In this document: piece by piece, positions 30,266 through 39,348 of the stretch | Numbering within the stretch: the first letter of the stretch is position 1 | Layout: the number at the start of each line of letters is the position of its first letter | From: Methylobacterium sp. WL1 | GTDB lineage: Bacteria > Pseudomonadota > Alphaproteobacteria > Rhizobiales > Beijerinckiaceae | Assembly: GCF_008000895.1 (NCBI RefSeq) | Contig: NZ_CP042823.1 | Span: 5,354,501-5,418,500 of the forward strand | Direction of reading: 5' to 3' | DNA length: 64,000 bases | Made by a program: the position numbers and the translations under genes | Notes under the pieces: generated by a model | Database searches by the model: none | What the model was told of the DNA's origin: nothing | The model's input: only the letters and a program-made list of their open reading frames with translations

Positions 30266-30688
30266 TCAATGGCAGCCGCACGAGCCCGAGCCGCAGCCCC
30301 CGGTCTGCTTCACCGGGGCGGTGCGCGCGGTCTCGCGGTCGAGCCCGCGCTCGGCCAGTTCTGTGAGGTAGGTCTGCCACCGGGATTCGTATTCGCGGCC
30401 GAGGATGTGGAGGTATTCCCAGCCGTAGATCCCGGTGTCGTGCATGTCGTCGAAGCCGAGCTTGACCGCGTAGTTGCCGATCGGGTCCACGGCCAGGATC
30501 GCCACGGCGCGCTTGCCGCCGATCACCTTGCGCTCCAAGGGCGAATGTCCCTGCACCTCGGCCGACGGGCTCGACACCCGCAGGTACTCGGCCGGCAGGG
30601 CGAAGCGCGCTCCGTCCTCGAAGGCGACGTTCAGCACCCGCCGGTCGGCCGACAGGCGGATCTCGGTCGGCCACAGATCCTCGTTCAC
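30266..30688 (-). CDS. DUF971 protein with Cys-rich C-terminus
   Basis: A 140-residue protein with one DUF971 (gamma-butyrobetaine-hydroxylase-like N-terminal) domain: [20 protein letters not shown], the conserved [15 protein letters not shown], and [12 protein letters not shown]. The same domain is fused to Fe-S scaffold proteins in plants (HCF101). The tail [11 protein letters not shown] offers three cysteines and a histidine, suggesting metal or Fe-S cluster binding, which is inference. It is divergent from moaA, an Fe-S radical SAM enzyme, a pairing that recurs in alphaproteobacteria. Confidence 0.88.
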   Translation of the reverse strand: MNEDLWPTEIRLSADRRVLNVAFEDGARFALPAEYLRVSSPSAEVQGHSPLERKVIGGKRAVAILAVDPIGNYAVKLGFDDMHDTGIYGWEYLHILGREYESRWQTYLTELAERGLDRETARTAPVKQTGGCGSGSCGCH

Positions 30689-30769
30689 GGGTCACACTCC
30701 TCAAGCATTCCGGGGCCGCGGCCCGGGGTCGGCTTGCCCACGACCGTATCGGGCATCATATGCTCAATC

Positions 30770-31828
30770 ATGCTCGATGACATCTCCAGCACGCCGCAGG
30801 GGTTTTCGGTCGCGGCGCCCCGCGCGCCGAACCCCGCACCGCTGATCGACCCGTTCCAGCGGGCGATCTCGTACCTGCGCATCTCCGTGACGGATCGCTG
30901 CGATTTGCGCTGCGCCTACTGCATGTCGGAGACCATGCAGTTCCTGCCCAAGCGCGACCTGCTGACCCTGGAGGAGCTGGACCGGCTCTGCGGCGTGTTC
31001 ATCGCCCGGGGCGTGCGCAAGTTGCGGATCACCGGCGGCGAGCCGCTGGTCCGCCGCGACATCATGCACCTGTTCCGCCGCCTGTCGCGCCACCTCGATT
31101 CCGGCGCGCTCGAGGAGCTGACGCTCACCACCAACGGCACCCAGCTCACGCGCTACGCCGCCGAGCTGGCGAGCCTCGGGGTGCGCCGGATCAACGTGTC
31201 CCTGGATACGCTGGACCCCCAGAAGTTCCGGGCGATCACCCGGCGGGGCGACCTGCCGGTGGTGCTCGACGGCATCGCGGCCGCGCGGGCGGCCGGCATG
31301 AAGGTCAAGATCAACGCGGTGGCCCTGCGCGACGTCAACGCCGACGAAATCCCAGATATGATCACCTGGGCCCACGGTCTGGGCATGGACATGACGCTGA
31401 TCGAAGTCATGCCGCTGGGCGAGATCGAGGCCGACCGCACGGACCAGTTCCTGCCGCTCTCGGTGGCGCGGCAGCGCCTGGAGAGCCGCTTCACCCTGAC
31501 CCCGCTCTCCGACCGCACCGGCGGCCCGGCGCGCTACGTCCGGGTCGAGGAGACCGGCGGCAAGCTCGGCTTCATCACGCCGCTGACCCACAATTTCTGC
31601 GAGAGCTGCAACCGGGTGCGCCTGACCTGCACCGGCCAGCTTTACCTGTGCCTCGGCCAGGAGGATTCCGCGGATCTGCGTGCCGTGCTGCGCGCCTCCC
31701 CGGATGATGCCGTGCTGGCGGCGGCGGTGGTCGAGGCGATCACGCGCAAGCCGAAGGGCCACGACTTCGTCATCGAGCGCCAGCGCCCGGCCGCGGTGCC
31801 GCGCCACATGAGCGTGACGGGCGGGTAG
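30770..31828 (+). CDS. moaA: GTP 3',8-cyclase MoaA
   Basis: Radical SAM enzyme for the first step of molybdenum cofactor synthesis, acting with MoaC. 352 residues: the N-terminal cluster motif C44-x3-C48-x2-C51 (CDLRCAYC) binds the SAM-cleaving cluster, ITGGEPL follows, and the C-terminal cluster motif [10 protein letters not shown]...YLC (C-x2-C-x13-C) binds the GTP-side cluster. The C-terminal GG is intact and needed for activity in the family. The start at 30770 leaves 81 bases to the divergent DUF971 gene. No other moa gene is close. Confidence 0.98.
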   Translation: MLDDISSTPQGFSVAAPRAPNPAPLIDPFQRAISYLRISVTDRCDLRCAYCMSETMQFLPKRDLLTLEELDRLCGVFIARGVRKLRITGGEPLVRRDIMHLFRRLSRHLDSGALEELTLTTNGTQLTRYAAELASLGVRRINVSLDTLDPQKFRAITRRGDLPVVLDGIAAARAAGMKVKINAVALRDVNADEIPDMITWAHGLGMDMTLIEVMPLGEIEADRTDQFLPLSVARQRLESRFTLTPLSDRTGGPARYVRVEETGGKLGFITPLTHNFCESCNRVRLTCTGQLYLCLGQEDSADLRAVLRASPDDAVLAAAVVEAITRKPKGHDFVIERQRPAAVPRHMSVTGG

Positions 31829-31834
31829 CGCGCG

Positions 31835-33271
31835 TCACATCTCCTCGTCGGCGTAGCGCGACTGCGCTCGTCCGCGCTGTCCGGATCCCCTCCGCGGCGC
31901 CCCGGCGCTGATTCCCGCCACCAGGTCGGCGATGTGGCGCAGCGTCTCCACCGCCAGAGCCTTGTCGCCCTCGCCGCGGCCCTGGGGGATCAGCGCCTTG
32001 GCGAAGCCGAGCTTCTGGGCCTCCTTCAGCCGGGCGCCCGCCTGCGCCACCGGGCGGATCGCCCCGGACAGGCCGATCTCGCCGAAATAGACGGTCTCCG
32101 GCGGCAGCACCGCCCCCGACAGGGACGAGACCAGGGCAGCCGCCACCGCGAGGTCGGCGGCCGGTTCGGTGATGCGCAGGCCGCCGGCGACATTCAGGTA
32201 AACGTCGTGGGTGCCGAGCCGGATGCCGCCATGGGCCTCCAGCACGGCCAGCACCATGGACAGCCGGTTCGGGTCCCAGCCGACCACGGCCCGGCGGGGC
32301 ATGCCGAGCGAGGACGGCGCCACCAGCGCCTGGATCTCCACCAGCAGGGGCCGCGTGCCCTCCATCCCGGCGAAGACCGCGGTGCCGGCGGCCTGATGGT
32401 CGCGCCCGGCCAGGAACAGGGCCGAGGGGTTGGGCACCTCGGCGAGCCCCGCATCGGTCATCTCGAACACCCCGATCTCGTCGGTGGGGCCGAAGCGGTT
32501 CTTCACGGCGCGCAGGATGCGGAAATGGTGGCCCTGGTCGCCCTCGAACGAGGCCACCGCGTCGACCATGTGCTCCACCACCCGGGGGCCGGCGATCTGT
32601 CCGTCCTTGGTGACGTGGCCGACCAGGATCACCGCGGTGCCGGTGGTCTTGGCGAAGCGGATCAGCGCCTGGGCCGAGGAGCGCACCTGCGTGACCGTGC
32701 CGGGGGCCGATTCGACGGTCTCGGTCCACATGGTCTGGATCGAATCGATGATCGCGAGCGCCGGCGGGCGGCCCTGGCTGAGGGTCTCGATGATGTCCTC
32801 GACATTGGTCTCGGCGGCCAGATCCACCGGACGGGAACTCAAGCCCAGCCGCTCGGCCCGCAGGCGCACCTGCCCCACCGCCTCCTCGCCGGAGATGTAG
32901 GCGACCCGCTCGCCGGTCCCCGCCATGGCGGCGGAGGCCTGCATCAGCAGGGTGGACTTGCCGATGCCGGGATCGCCGCCGAGCAGGATCACCGAGCCGC
33001 GCACGAAGCCGCCGCCGGTGACCCGGTCGAGCTCGCCGATCCCCGAGGGGATGCGCGGCGCCTCCTTGGTCTCGCCGGTCAGGCCCTCGAGCGGAAACAC
33101 CCGGCCGCGGGCGCGGGACGGCCGGGTCGCGACCGGACCGGACTGGCCCGGCGCCGCGGCGGCCTCCTCGACGATCGTGTTCCAGCCGTTGCAGGCCTCG
33201 CAGCGCCCGCGCCAGCGGTTGTAGACCGCCCCGCAGGATTGGCAGACGAAGGTCTGGTGGATCTTGGCCAT
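31835..33271 (-). CDS. radA: DNA repair protein RadA (Sms)
   Basis: RecA-like ATPase that drives branch migration during recombination and helps in DNA-damage survival. 478 residues: an N-terminal C4 zinc finger (C10, C13, C24, C27), Walker A GGDPGIGKST at 98-107, the RadA signature KNRFG, and the Lon-protease-like C-terminal domain (RLSMVLAVLEAHGGIRLGTH, then VYLNVAGGLRITEPAADLAV). It lies downstream of alr on the same strand, part of a conserved alr-radA-cvpA-purF neighbourhood, and converges on moaA. Confidence 0.98.
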   Translation of the reverse strand: MAKIHQTFVCQSCGAVYNRWRGRCEACNGWNTIVEEAAAAPGQSGPVATRPSRARGRVFPLEGLTGETKEAPRIPSGIGELDRVTGGGFVRGSVILLGGDPGIGKSTLLMQASAAMAGTGERVAYISGEEAVGQVRLRAERLGLSSRPVDLAAETNVEDIIETLSQGRPPALAIIDSIQTMWTETVESAPGTVTQVRSSAQALIRFAKTTGTAVILVGHVTKDGQIAGPRVVEHMVDAVASFEGDQGHHFRILRAVKNRFGPTDEIGVFEMTDAGLAEVPNPSALFLAGRDHQAAGTAVFAGMEGTRPLLVEIQALVAPSSLGMPRRAVVGWDPNRLSMVLAVLEAHGGIRLGTHDVYLNVAGGLRITEPAADLAVAAALVSSLSGAVLPPETVYFGEIGLSGAIRPVAQAGARLKEAQKLGFAKALIPQGRGEGDKALAVETLRHIADLVAGISAGAPRRGSGQRGRAQSRYADEEM

Positions 33272-33317
33272 TCGGGTCCGCGCGCCGCCGGTCCGGCATT
33301 CGTAAGGTGGGTTCGGG

Positions 33318-34400
33318 TCACCCTACATAAGTTCGAACATAACGCGAACCCAGCCCCGTCAGGATCTCGTAGCCGATCGTGCCGGCGGCGCGGCCGACGG
33401 TGTCGACATCCAGGCTGTCGCCGATCAGCACCGCGGTGGCGCCGCGCCGGGCGGCGGGGGCCGCGGTGGCGTCGAGGATGATCAGGTCCATGGAGACGAG
33501 GCCCAGGATCGGGCAGGGCACGCCACCGACCAACGCCTGGCCGCGCCCGCTGATCGCCCGGGGGAAGCCGTCCGCGTAGCCGAGCGACAGGGTGGCGAGC
33601 CGGCTCGGGGCCGGGGCCGTCCAGCGGCCGTTATAGCCGACGCTGGTTCCGGCCTCGACATCCCGCATCTGCGCGATCAGGGCCTCCAGCCGCACCACCG
33701 GGCGCATCGGGTTGGCGGATCCGGGCGTCGGGTTGCCGCCGAACAGGGCATAGCCCGGGCGCAGCAGGTCGTACCGGGCGCCGTCAAGGAAGACTCCGGA
33801 TGAATTGGCGAGCGACGCAAGCAGGCCCGGGTAGGCGGCCCGGACCCGGGCGAAGTCGGCGATCTGCCGAGCGTTGACCGGGTCGGCCGGTTTCTCGGCG
33901 CTGACGAAGTGGCTCATCAGCAGGTCGATCCCGCAGGCCGCGATGCACGGGTCGCCCGCGAGCGCCAGCGCCTCCGGCACCGGCAGCCCCAGGCGGTTCA
34001 TCCCGGTATCGACGTGGAGCGCCGCCGGCAGGCGCCCGCCCGAGACCGCCGCCCACTCCGTCATCTCCTCGCGGCTGCCGAGCACCGGGCGCAGGCCGTG
34101 GGCCGCGAAGGTCGCGCCGGCACCGGGCGGCAGCCCGTTCAGGACGTAGAGCGCGGCCTCCGGCAGGGCGGCCCGGGCCGCGATGGCCTCGGACAGGTGG
34201 GCGACGAAGAAGGTCCGGCACCCGGCCGCCCACAGGGCCGGCCCGACCCGCGCGACGCCGCAGCCATAGGCGTCGGCCTTCACCACGGCGGCGCAATCCG
34301 CGCCCCGGGCGGCCAGCGATCGCCAATTCGCGGCGATCGCCCCGAGATCGATGGTCAGCCGGGCGCCGTGGGCGCCGTCAATCGTTTGGGATTTGGTCAT
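33318..34400 (-). CDS. alr: Alanine racemase
   Basis: PLP enzyme interconverting L- and D-alanine for peptidoglycan. 360 residues: K41 in VVKADAYGCG binds PLP, and GTSVGYNGRW supplies the opposite catalytic Tyr. LATLSLGYADGFPR follows in the C-terminal beta domain. ATG 34400 gives the usual N-terminus. radA follows 46 bases later on the same strand. An AT-rich, gene-poor island begins directly upstream of the start. Confidence 0.97.
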   Translation of the reverse strand: MTKSQTIDGAHGARLTIDLGAIAANWRSLAARGADCAAVVKADAYGCGVARVGPALWAAGCRTFFVAHLSEAIAARAALPEAALYVLNGLPPGAGATFAAHGLRPVLGSREEMTEWAAVSGGRLPAALHVDTGMNRLGLPVPEALALAGDPCIAACGIDLLMSHFVSAEKPADPVNARQIADFARVRAAYPGLLASLANSSGVFLDGARYDLLRPGYALFGGNPTPGSANPMRPVVRLEALIAQMRDVEAGTSVGYNGRWTAPAPSRLATLSLGYADGFPRAISGRGQALVGGVPCPILGLVSMDLIILDATAAPAARRGATAVLIGDSLDVDTVGRAAGTIGYEILTGLGSRYVRTYVG

Positions 34401-34712
34401 CTACCGGACGCCTACGGTCCAATCGGTCCCGAGCGGACATGCAAGATGCATAATGGATTTCCGAGACGGATGTCTGTCCGCGGTTCATAGCAAAACAGTC
34501 GTCTGCAGAAAAGAAATTGTCCGACGTTTGAACGGCGGGAGTCCGCCGGAGTAACGCTCGTTGCATGTCGACGGTTGGCACAGGGCGTCATTCGGCGTGC
34601 GATCTGTTGACAGCGCCGGTGCCACGGGGCCGGCAAACGGATGCTCTACTGATAAGCTGCTTGAAAATAGGAATTTATTCAGATAAGGATGCCCTGATTA
34701 AGGAGCCTGTAC
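34401..34712. other. Left part of the AT-richer island upstream of alr
   Basis: About 310 bases without a supportable gene. Base composition falls well below the surroundings (for example AAAACAGTCGTCTGCAGAAA, then AGAAATTG, and CTTGAAAATAGGAATTTATT). It contains the alr promoter region and leads into the two decayed genes at 34713 and 35106. Confidence 0.55.
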
Positions 34713-34970
34713 ATGCGAAACGACTCGAAAGTCGCCTGTGCGGTCGCTAGCAGACAGATAGAGTTATGCCGTCTTGAAATAAGGAGGGTGCTCATCGAAA
34801 AAGAAATTACATCTAAGGAATACAATCCAAATCATCCTCGCATCCCTGCAAGGCATACAGGCGGTGGGCGATAGACAGACGGCGGAACTACCAACTTACC
34901 CCCGCGCCCAAAGATCGCAAATGCTCGCAAGGTGCCCCTGTACTCTCTTGTTACATCTCAACAAGACTGA
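34713..34970 (+). pseudogene. Decayed small gene, interrupted by one TAG codon
   Basis: ATG 34713 has an excellent ribosome site (AAGGAG, 7-base spacer). Fifty-three codons read KVACAVASRQIELCRLEIRR, then NPNHPRIPARHTGGGR, and end at TAG (34872). Beyond it the same frame continues TDGGTTNLPPRPKIANARKV to a TGA at 34968. Proteins with a NPNQPRxPAGxxxGGxWTDGG-type segment are widespread in alphaproteobacterial accessory DNA, and W is expected exactly where TAG stands, so TGG probably mutated to TAG. Function is unknown. Low G+C suggests foreign origin. Confidence 0.65.
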
Positions 34971-35105
34971 GACAAGCAGTATCGCCGCGACTTGATTGTT
35001 GCAAATTTACTGATCTACGCGCATGTTGTGCCCAAGTTATGGTTAGACTTGTTGCATGCGAGCGCGGGCATTCGATTCCGCCCCTAAGCCTCTAAGGACG
35101 CTGCC

Positions 35106-35441
35106 ATGATCATCGCAAAAAAAAATCTAGCGGTGCGTTCGCCGTCCGGTGATAACCGAGTGGAGATATCTATTCATGCTCCAGAATTGCAAGATGGAGT
35201 TTGGATGTGTTGATATAAAATTGGGTGGCCAAATCAAAACAGGGCGAATTTTGCTGCGGGAGCCGACTCAATTCAGGCCCTTCATCTAGCCTTACAGAAG
35301 ATAGGTATGGAATTGTATGTCAGTCCCTATCACCTGTCCGGCGACTTAAGGTGGGAAAAAACCGGGGACGGGTATGGCTTCCCGGTGCCCAAGAATGGGC
35401 GCGATATGCTCGTCGGTGCAGATAAGTCGTTCGCGGGCTGA
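35106..35441 (+). pseudogene. DUF6968-like protein gene, interrupted by one TGA codon
   Basis: ATG 35106 follows AAGGA by 7 bases. Codons 1-35 read MIIAKKNLAVRSPSGDNRVE and end IHAPELQDGVWMC; codon 36 (35211-35213) is TGA. The frame then continues for 75 more codons: YKIGWPNQNRANFAAGADSI, QALHLALQKIGMELYVSPYH, LSGDLRWEKTGDGYGFPVPK and NGRDMLVGADKSFAG, ending in TGA at 35439. The whole matches the shape of DUF6968-type small proteins (about 110 residues), where Arg is usual after the WxC segment, so CGA to TGA is likely. The family name is from memory; the reading-frame evidence is direct. Confidence 0.7.
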
Positions 35442-35699
35442 CGATGGGTGTGTGATTCTCTGCGTTGCGTGGGCGTCGAACGGTCGCGCCCAACGGGGTG
35501 ACCTGCAAAACGCCGCGGTGCCCCAGTCTGCATTCGGCCACCCTGTTGCCCCGACCCGCTCTGATGCACGGACGGCACAGGCCGCCGGGAGGTCGGTGGC
35601 CGAGGGTGACGGCCGAGGTTCGGCTTGGTATACCTCCCTCGCGGTCCTGGGGAGCCGCAGGGCCGCCGCGGCATCCCCACTGGTGCCTAAAGTTCACAG
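35442..35699. other. Spacer between the island and cvpA
   Basis: About 260 bases returning to high G+C. A GGTATACC element near 35625 could be the -10 of the cvpA promoter. No gene is recognised. Confidence 0.4.
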
Positions 35700-36308
35700 A
35701 TGCCGTTTACCGTCCTGGATCTCGTCGTGCTCGGCATCGTCGCGGTCTCCGCGCTGCTCGCGGCCGTGCGTGGCGTCACCCGCGAGGTGCTGGCCATCAT
35801 CGCCTGGGTGGCCGCCGCCGCCGTCGCGTGGTCGTTCTATCCGATGCTGCTTCCGCTCGTGAAGCAGCACGTCAACAGCGATACCGTGGCGCTGGTCGCC
35901 TCGATCGCGACGATCTTCCTGGGCACGCTGATCGTCGTCTCGATCATCACCGTGAAGATCTCCGACGTGGTGCTCGATTCGCGCATCGGCGCGGTCGACC
36001 GCTCCTTGGGCTTCCTGTTCGGGGCAGGCCGCGGCTTCCTGATCTGCGTGATCGGCTGGGTGTTCCTGTCCTGGCTGGTGCAGGGCAAGGTGCCGGACTG
36101 GGCGGCTCAGGCGCGCACGCGTTCGATGCTGGAGAAGTCCGGCGACGCCCTGGTGGCCCAGCTCCCCGAGAATCCAGAGGGCTTCCTGAAGCAGTTCAAG
36201 AAGCCGAAGGTCGTCACGCCGCCCAACGAGGCGGCCGACGCCCCCGCCGAGACCGACCCGGCGCCCCAGCGCCGCACTGAGACCGCGCCGAGCCCGACGC
36301 GACGCTGA
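35700..36308 (+). CDS. cvpA: CvpA family membrane protein
   Basis: A 202-residue inner-membrane protein of the colicin-V-production/CvpA family, linked in enterobacteria to envelope stress. Four transmembrane helices are visible: VLDLVVLGIVAVSALLAAVR, VLAIIAWVAAAAVAWSFYPM, TVALVASIATIFLGTLIVVS and FLICVIGWVFLSWLVQG, with RSLGFLFGAGRGF as the family motif between the last two. The 80-residue C-terminal tail is soluble and Pro-rich. It lies upstream of purF as in many proteobacteria. Confidence 0.92.
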   Translation: MPFTVLDLVVLGIVAVSALLAAVRGVTREVLAIIAWVAAAAVAWSFYPMLLPLVKQHVNSDTVALVASIATIFLGTLIVVSIITVKISDVVLDSRIGAVDRSLGFLFGAGRGFLICVIGWVFLSWLVQGKVPDWAAQARTRSMLEKSGDALVAQLPENPEGFLKQFKKPKVVTPPNEAADAPAETDPAPQRRTETAPSPTRR

Positions 36309-36425
36309 CCTGCGGCATTCGCCGTTGGTCGGTCTGCGTGGAGAGCCTAGATAGCGGTTCCGGAGACGATCGGATGATATCCGCGACGACCGGCGCGCCG
36401 GCCCGTCGCCGCCGGGACCCGTGAA

Positions 36426-37910
36426 GTGATCGATCGCACCATGTCCCAATCCGACGCTTATGCCGCCGATTTCGACCTCGACGGCGATACGCTGCGCGAG
36501 GAGTGCGGCGTCTTCGGCATCTTCGGGCACCCGGAGGCCTCGGCCATCGTCGCGCTGGGCCTGCACGCCCTGCAGCACCGCGGCCAGGAGGCGGCCGGCA
36601 TCGTCTCGTTCGACGGGTCGGTGTTCCATTCCGAGCGCCGCCCCGGCCTCGTGGGCGATTCGTTCTCGGACGGCGACACCATCGCCCGGCTGAAAGGTCG
36701 CGCCGCCATCGGGCACGTGCGCTACTCGACCACCGGCGGGACGATCCTGCGCAACGTGCAGCCGCTCTTCGCCGAGCTGGCCAGCGGCGGCCTCGCGGTC
36801 GCCCACAACGGCAACCTCACCAACGCCCTGTCGATCCGCCGCGACCTCGTGCGCGACGGCGCGATCACCCAGTCGACCTCCGACACCGAGGTGATCCTCC
36901 ACCTCGCGGCCCGCTCGCGGAAGCCCCGGATCGTCGAGCGCTTCATCGACGCCCTGCAGGCGATCCAGGGCGCCTACGCGATCGTGGCGCTTACCAACAA
37001 GAAGCTGATCGGCGCCCGCGACCCGCTGGGCATCCGCCCGCTGGTGCTCGGCGAACTCGACGGCCGCTACATGCTGGCCTCCGAGACCTGCGCCCTCGAC
37101 ATCATCGGCGCCCGCTACGTCCGCGACATCGAGAACGGCGAGGTGGTGGTGATCTCCGAGGAGGGCGTCGAGTCGATCCGCTTCGCCGACGCCGTGCCGA
37201 TGCGCCCGTGCATCTTCGAGTACATCTACTTCGCGCGGCCTGACTCGGTCGTGAACGGAAAGAGCGTCTACGCGGTGCGCAAGGCCATCGGCCGCGAGCT
37301 CGCCCGCGAGGCCGCCGCCCCCGCCGACATCGTGGTGCCGGTGCCGGATTCCGGCGTGCCTGCGGCGCTGGGCTTCGCGCAGGAGACGGGCATCCCGTTC
37401 GAGATGGGCATCATCCGCAACCACTATGTCGGGCGGACCTTCATCCAGCCGACGCAGTCGGTGCGCGAGCTCGGCGTGCGGATGAAGCATTCGGCCAACC
37501 GCGCCGCGATCGAGGGCAAGAGCATCGTTCTGGTCGATGACAGCCTGGTGCGGGGCACGACCTCGGTGAAGATCGTCCGGATGATGCGCGAGGCTGGCGC
37601 CGCCGAGGTGCATTTCCGGATCGCCTCGCCGCCGATCACCTACCCGGACTTCTACGGGATCGACACGCCGGAGCGGGAGAAGTTGCTCGCCGCGACCCAC
37701 GATCTCGAGGCCATGCGCAAGTATATCGGCGCGGATTCGCTCGCCTTCCTGTCGATCCCCGGCCTGTACCGGGCGATGGGCGAGGAGGAGCGGAACGCCG
37801 CCTGCCCGCAATACACCGACCATTGCTTCACGGGCGAATACCCGACCGGCCTGACCGACCTCTCCATCGCCGGCCCGAAGCGCTTCGCGATGCTCGCCGA
37901 AGCGGACTGA
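36426..37910 (+). CDS. purF: Amidophosphoribosyltransferase
   Basis: Commits PRPP to purine synthesis by making 5-phosphoribosylamine with glutamine nitrogen. 494 residues from the GTG at 36426, or 489 from ATG 36441. The N-terminal propeptide precedes the catalytic Cys in EECGVFGIFGH (C27 or C22), the class II glutaminase nucleophile. The PRPP loop is VLVDDSLVRGTTS. The C-terminus carries cysteines (CPQYTDHC) near those that bind an Fe-S cluster in the Bacillus-type enzyme. cvpA lies upstream and an SDR downstream. Confidence 0.97.
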   Translation: MIDRTMSQSDAYAADFDLDGDTLREECGVFGIFGHPEASAIVALGLHALQHRGQEAAGIVSFDGSVFHSERRPGLVGDSFSDGDTIARLKGRAAIGHVRYSTTGGTILRNVQPLFAELASGGLAVAHNGNLTNALSIRRDLVRDGAITQSTSDTEVILHLAARSRKPRIVERFIDALQAIQGAYAIVALTNKKLIGARDPLGIRPLVLGELDGRYMLASETCALDIIGARYVRDIENGEVVVISEEGVESIRFADAVPMRPCIFEYIYFARPDSVVNGKSVYAVRKAIGRELAREAAAPADIVVPVPDSGVPAALGFAQETGIPFEMGIIRNHYVGRTFIQPTQSVRELGVRMKHSANRAAIEGKSIVLVDDSLVRGTTSVKIVRMMREAGAAEVHFRIASPPITYPDFYGIDTPEREKLLAATHDLEAMRKYIGADSLAFLSIPGLYRAMGEEERNAACPQYTDHCFTGEYPTGLTDLSIAGPKRFAMLAEAD

Positions 37911-37920
37911 CACGGGGTTC

Positions 37921-38014
37921 CCAAAGGGCGAGCCCTTTGGCGGGGTCCAGGGGCGGCGCCCCTGGGTCCTTGCAGGGCTCCGCCCTGCACCCGCAAAAGG
38001 TCACGGACCTTTTG
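37921..38014. repeat. Array of four consecutive stem-loops after purF
   Basis: Four separate perfect palindromes in 94 bases: CCAAAGGG-CGAG-CCCTTTGG (37921-37940), CCAGGGGCGGCGCCCCTGG (37947-37965), GCAGGGCTCCGCCCTGC (37972-37988) and AAAAGGTCACGGACCTTTT (37995-38013). They lie 10 bases after the purF stop and end about 50 bases before the SDR start. They could form a terminator or RNA-stability array. Confidence 0.75.
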
Positions 38015-38066
38015 AAACCGGTCTTTTTTCGATCCACCTGGCGCGGAAATGCGTTAGCTGCTGGCT

Positions 38067-38816
38067 ATGGCTGATCCTCAACGAAAGCTCGAAGGCCGCG
38101 TGGCGGTCGTCACCGGGGCGTCCCGCGGCATCGGGCGCGCCGCCGCCCTCGCGCTGGCCGGGGCCGGAGCCCACGTGGTCGCGGTGGCCCGCACGGTCGG
38201 CGCCCTCGAGGAGCTGGACGACGCCATCCGGGCGGCCGGGTCCAGCGCCACGCTGGTGCCCTTCGACCTCGCCGATTACGACGCGATCGACCGGCTGGGC
38301 GCGGCGATCAACGATCGCTGGAAGCGCCTCGACATCCTGGTCGGCAATGCCGGCATCCTCGGCGCCCTCATGCCGATCGGCCACATCACCCCGAAGGTCT
38401 GGGACCAGGTGATGCAGGTCAACGTCACCGCCAACTGGCGCCTGATCCGCTCGCTGGACCCGCTGCTGCGCATGTCCGATGCCGGCCGGGCGATCTTCGT
38501 CTCGTCGGGCGCGGCCTCGAAATGCCGGGCCTATTGGGGGCCGTATTCGGTCTCGAAGGCGGCCCTCGAAGCGCTGGTGCGGACCTACGCGGCCGAGAAC
38601 GAGACCACCGCCATCCGGGCGATGCTGCTCAACCCCGGCCCGCTGCGCACCGGCATGCGCCGCTCGGCCATGCCGGGCGAGGATCCCGAGACCCTCAAGA
38701 CCCCCGAGGATCTCGCCCCTCATTTCGTGCGGCTCGCCGCACCGGACTGGACCGAGACCGGCAAGCTCTACGATTTTCCCACCGACCGGGTGATGCAGTT
38801 CCGCGCGCCCGAGTAG
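38067..38816 (+). CDS. Short-chain dehydrogenase/reductase (purF-linked)
   Basis: A 249-residue classical SDR. TGASRGIG at 16-23 binds the cofactor, NAG follows the fourth strand (GNAGILGALMPIG), and the catalytic region is VSSGAASKCRAYWGPYSVSK (Ser, Tyr and Lys present). R42 after the second strand suggests NADP preference, which is inference. Substrate is unknown. SDR genes of this subgroup follow purF in many alphaproteobacteria, which points to an old but uncharacterised linkage. Confidence 0.92.
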   Translation: MADPQRKLEGRVAVVTGASRGIGRAAALALAGAGAHVVAVARTVGALEELDDAIRAAGSSATLVPFDLADYDAIDRLGAAINDRWKRLDILVGNAGILGALMPIGHITPKVWDQVMQVNVTANWRLIRSLDPLLRMSDAGRAIFVSSGAASKCRAYWGPYSVSKAALEALVRTYAAENETTAIRAMLLNPGPLRTGMRRSAMPGEDPETLKTPEDLAPHFVRLAAPDWTETGKLYDFPTDRVMQFRAPE

Positions 38817-38822
38817 AGGGGT

Positions 38823-38863
38823 CCGGGGCCTGCGGCCCCGGCGGGTTGCGGGCGGAGCCCGCA
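38823..38863. repeat. Pair of stem-loops between the SDR and DHFR-like genes
   Basis: CCGGGGCCTGCGGCCCCGG at 38823-38841 and TGCGGGCGGAGCCCGCA at 38847-38863, of the same style as the array after purF. Confidence 0.7.
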
Positions 38864-38879
38864 GGGTTTGGGATTTACG

Positions 38880-39287
38880 ATGATCGACGTCCGCTGCATC
38901 TGTGCGATCGGCCAACGCGGCCAGCTCGGCCTCAACGGCCACCTGCCCTGGGAGGGCAACACCGATCCGCTGTTCGTGGAGGACGTGACGCGCTTCTTCG
39001 CGCTCACCATGGGCCACGTGCTGATCGCCGGCCCGAAGACCGTGGCCTCGGTGCCGGATTTCGCCTTCAAGGACCGCACCATCGACGTGATCCGCAGCCA
39101 CGAGGATCCGGAGCAGGTGCTCAAGCGCTACTCCGGCCGGCGGATCTTCGTCGGCGGCGGCATCGCGGTGTGGAACGTCTACGCCCGGTACATCCAGAAC
39201 TGGGACATCACGCGCCTGCCCTACGACGGCGAGGCCGACCGCTGGTTCGATCCGGCCTGGCTGGTGGGTGGGGCGCTGCGGCCCTGA
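38880..39287 (+). CDS. Dihydrofolate reductase-like protein
   Basis: A 135-residue protein of the DHFR superfamily. It shows IGQRGQLGLNGHLPWEGNTD, where G-x-x-x-x-PW matches the folate-site loop of DHFR, the cofactor segment GHVLIAGPKTV and the second cofactor loop RIFVGGGIAVWNVY. It is shorter than FolA (about 160) and lacks parts of the C-terminal sheet, so true dihydrofolate reduction is uncertain; a pterin- or NADPH-dependent reductase is possible. ATG 38880 was chosen after the stem-loop pair. Confidence 0.8.
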   Translation: MIDVRCICAIGQRGQLGLNGHLPWEGNTDPLFVEDVTRFFALTMGHVLIAGPKTVASVPDFAFKDRTIDVIRSHEDPEQVLKRYSGRRIFVGGGIAVWNVYARYIQNWDITRLPYDGEADRWFDPAWLVGGALRP

Positions 39288-39348
39288 GGAGCGGCATCTT
39301 CGGGCAGCCCGGCGCGTTAGCGTGCGAGTTGCGTGTCCGGAGACGCAG

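Noticed and set aside
35211..35213. In-frame TGA considered as selenocysteine
   Set aside because: No selenocysteine insertion hairpin was seen just downstream, the protein family has no such residue, and neighbouring broken genes use TAG and TAA, so simple mutation explains it better.
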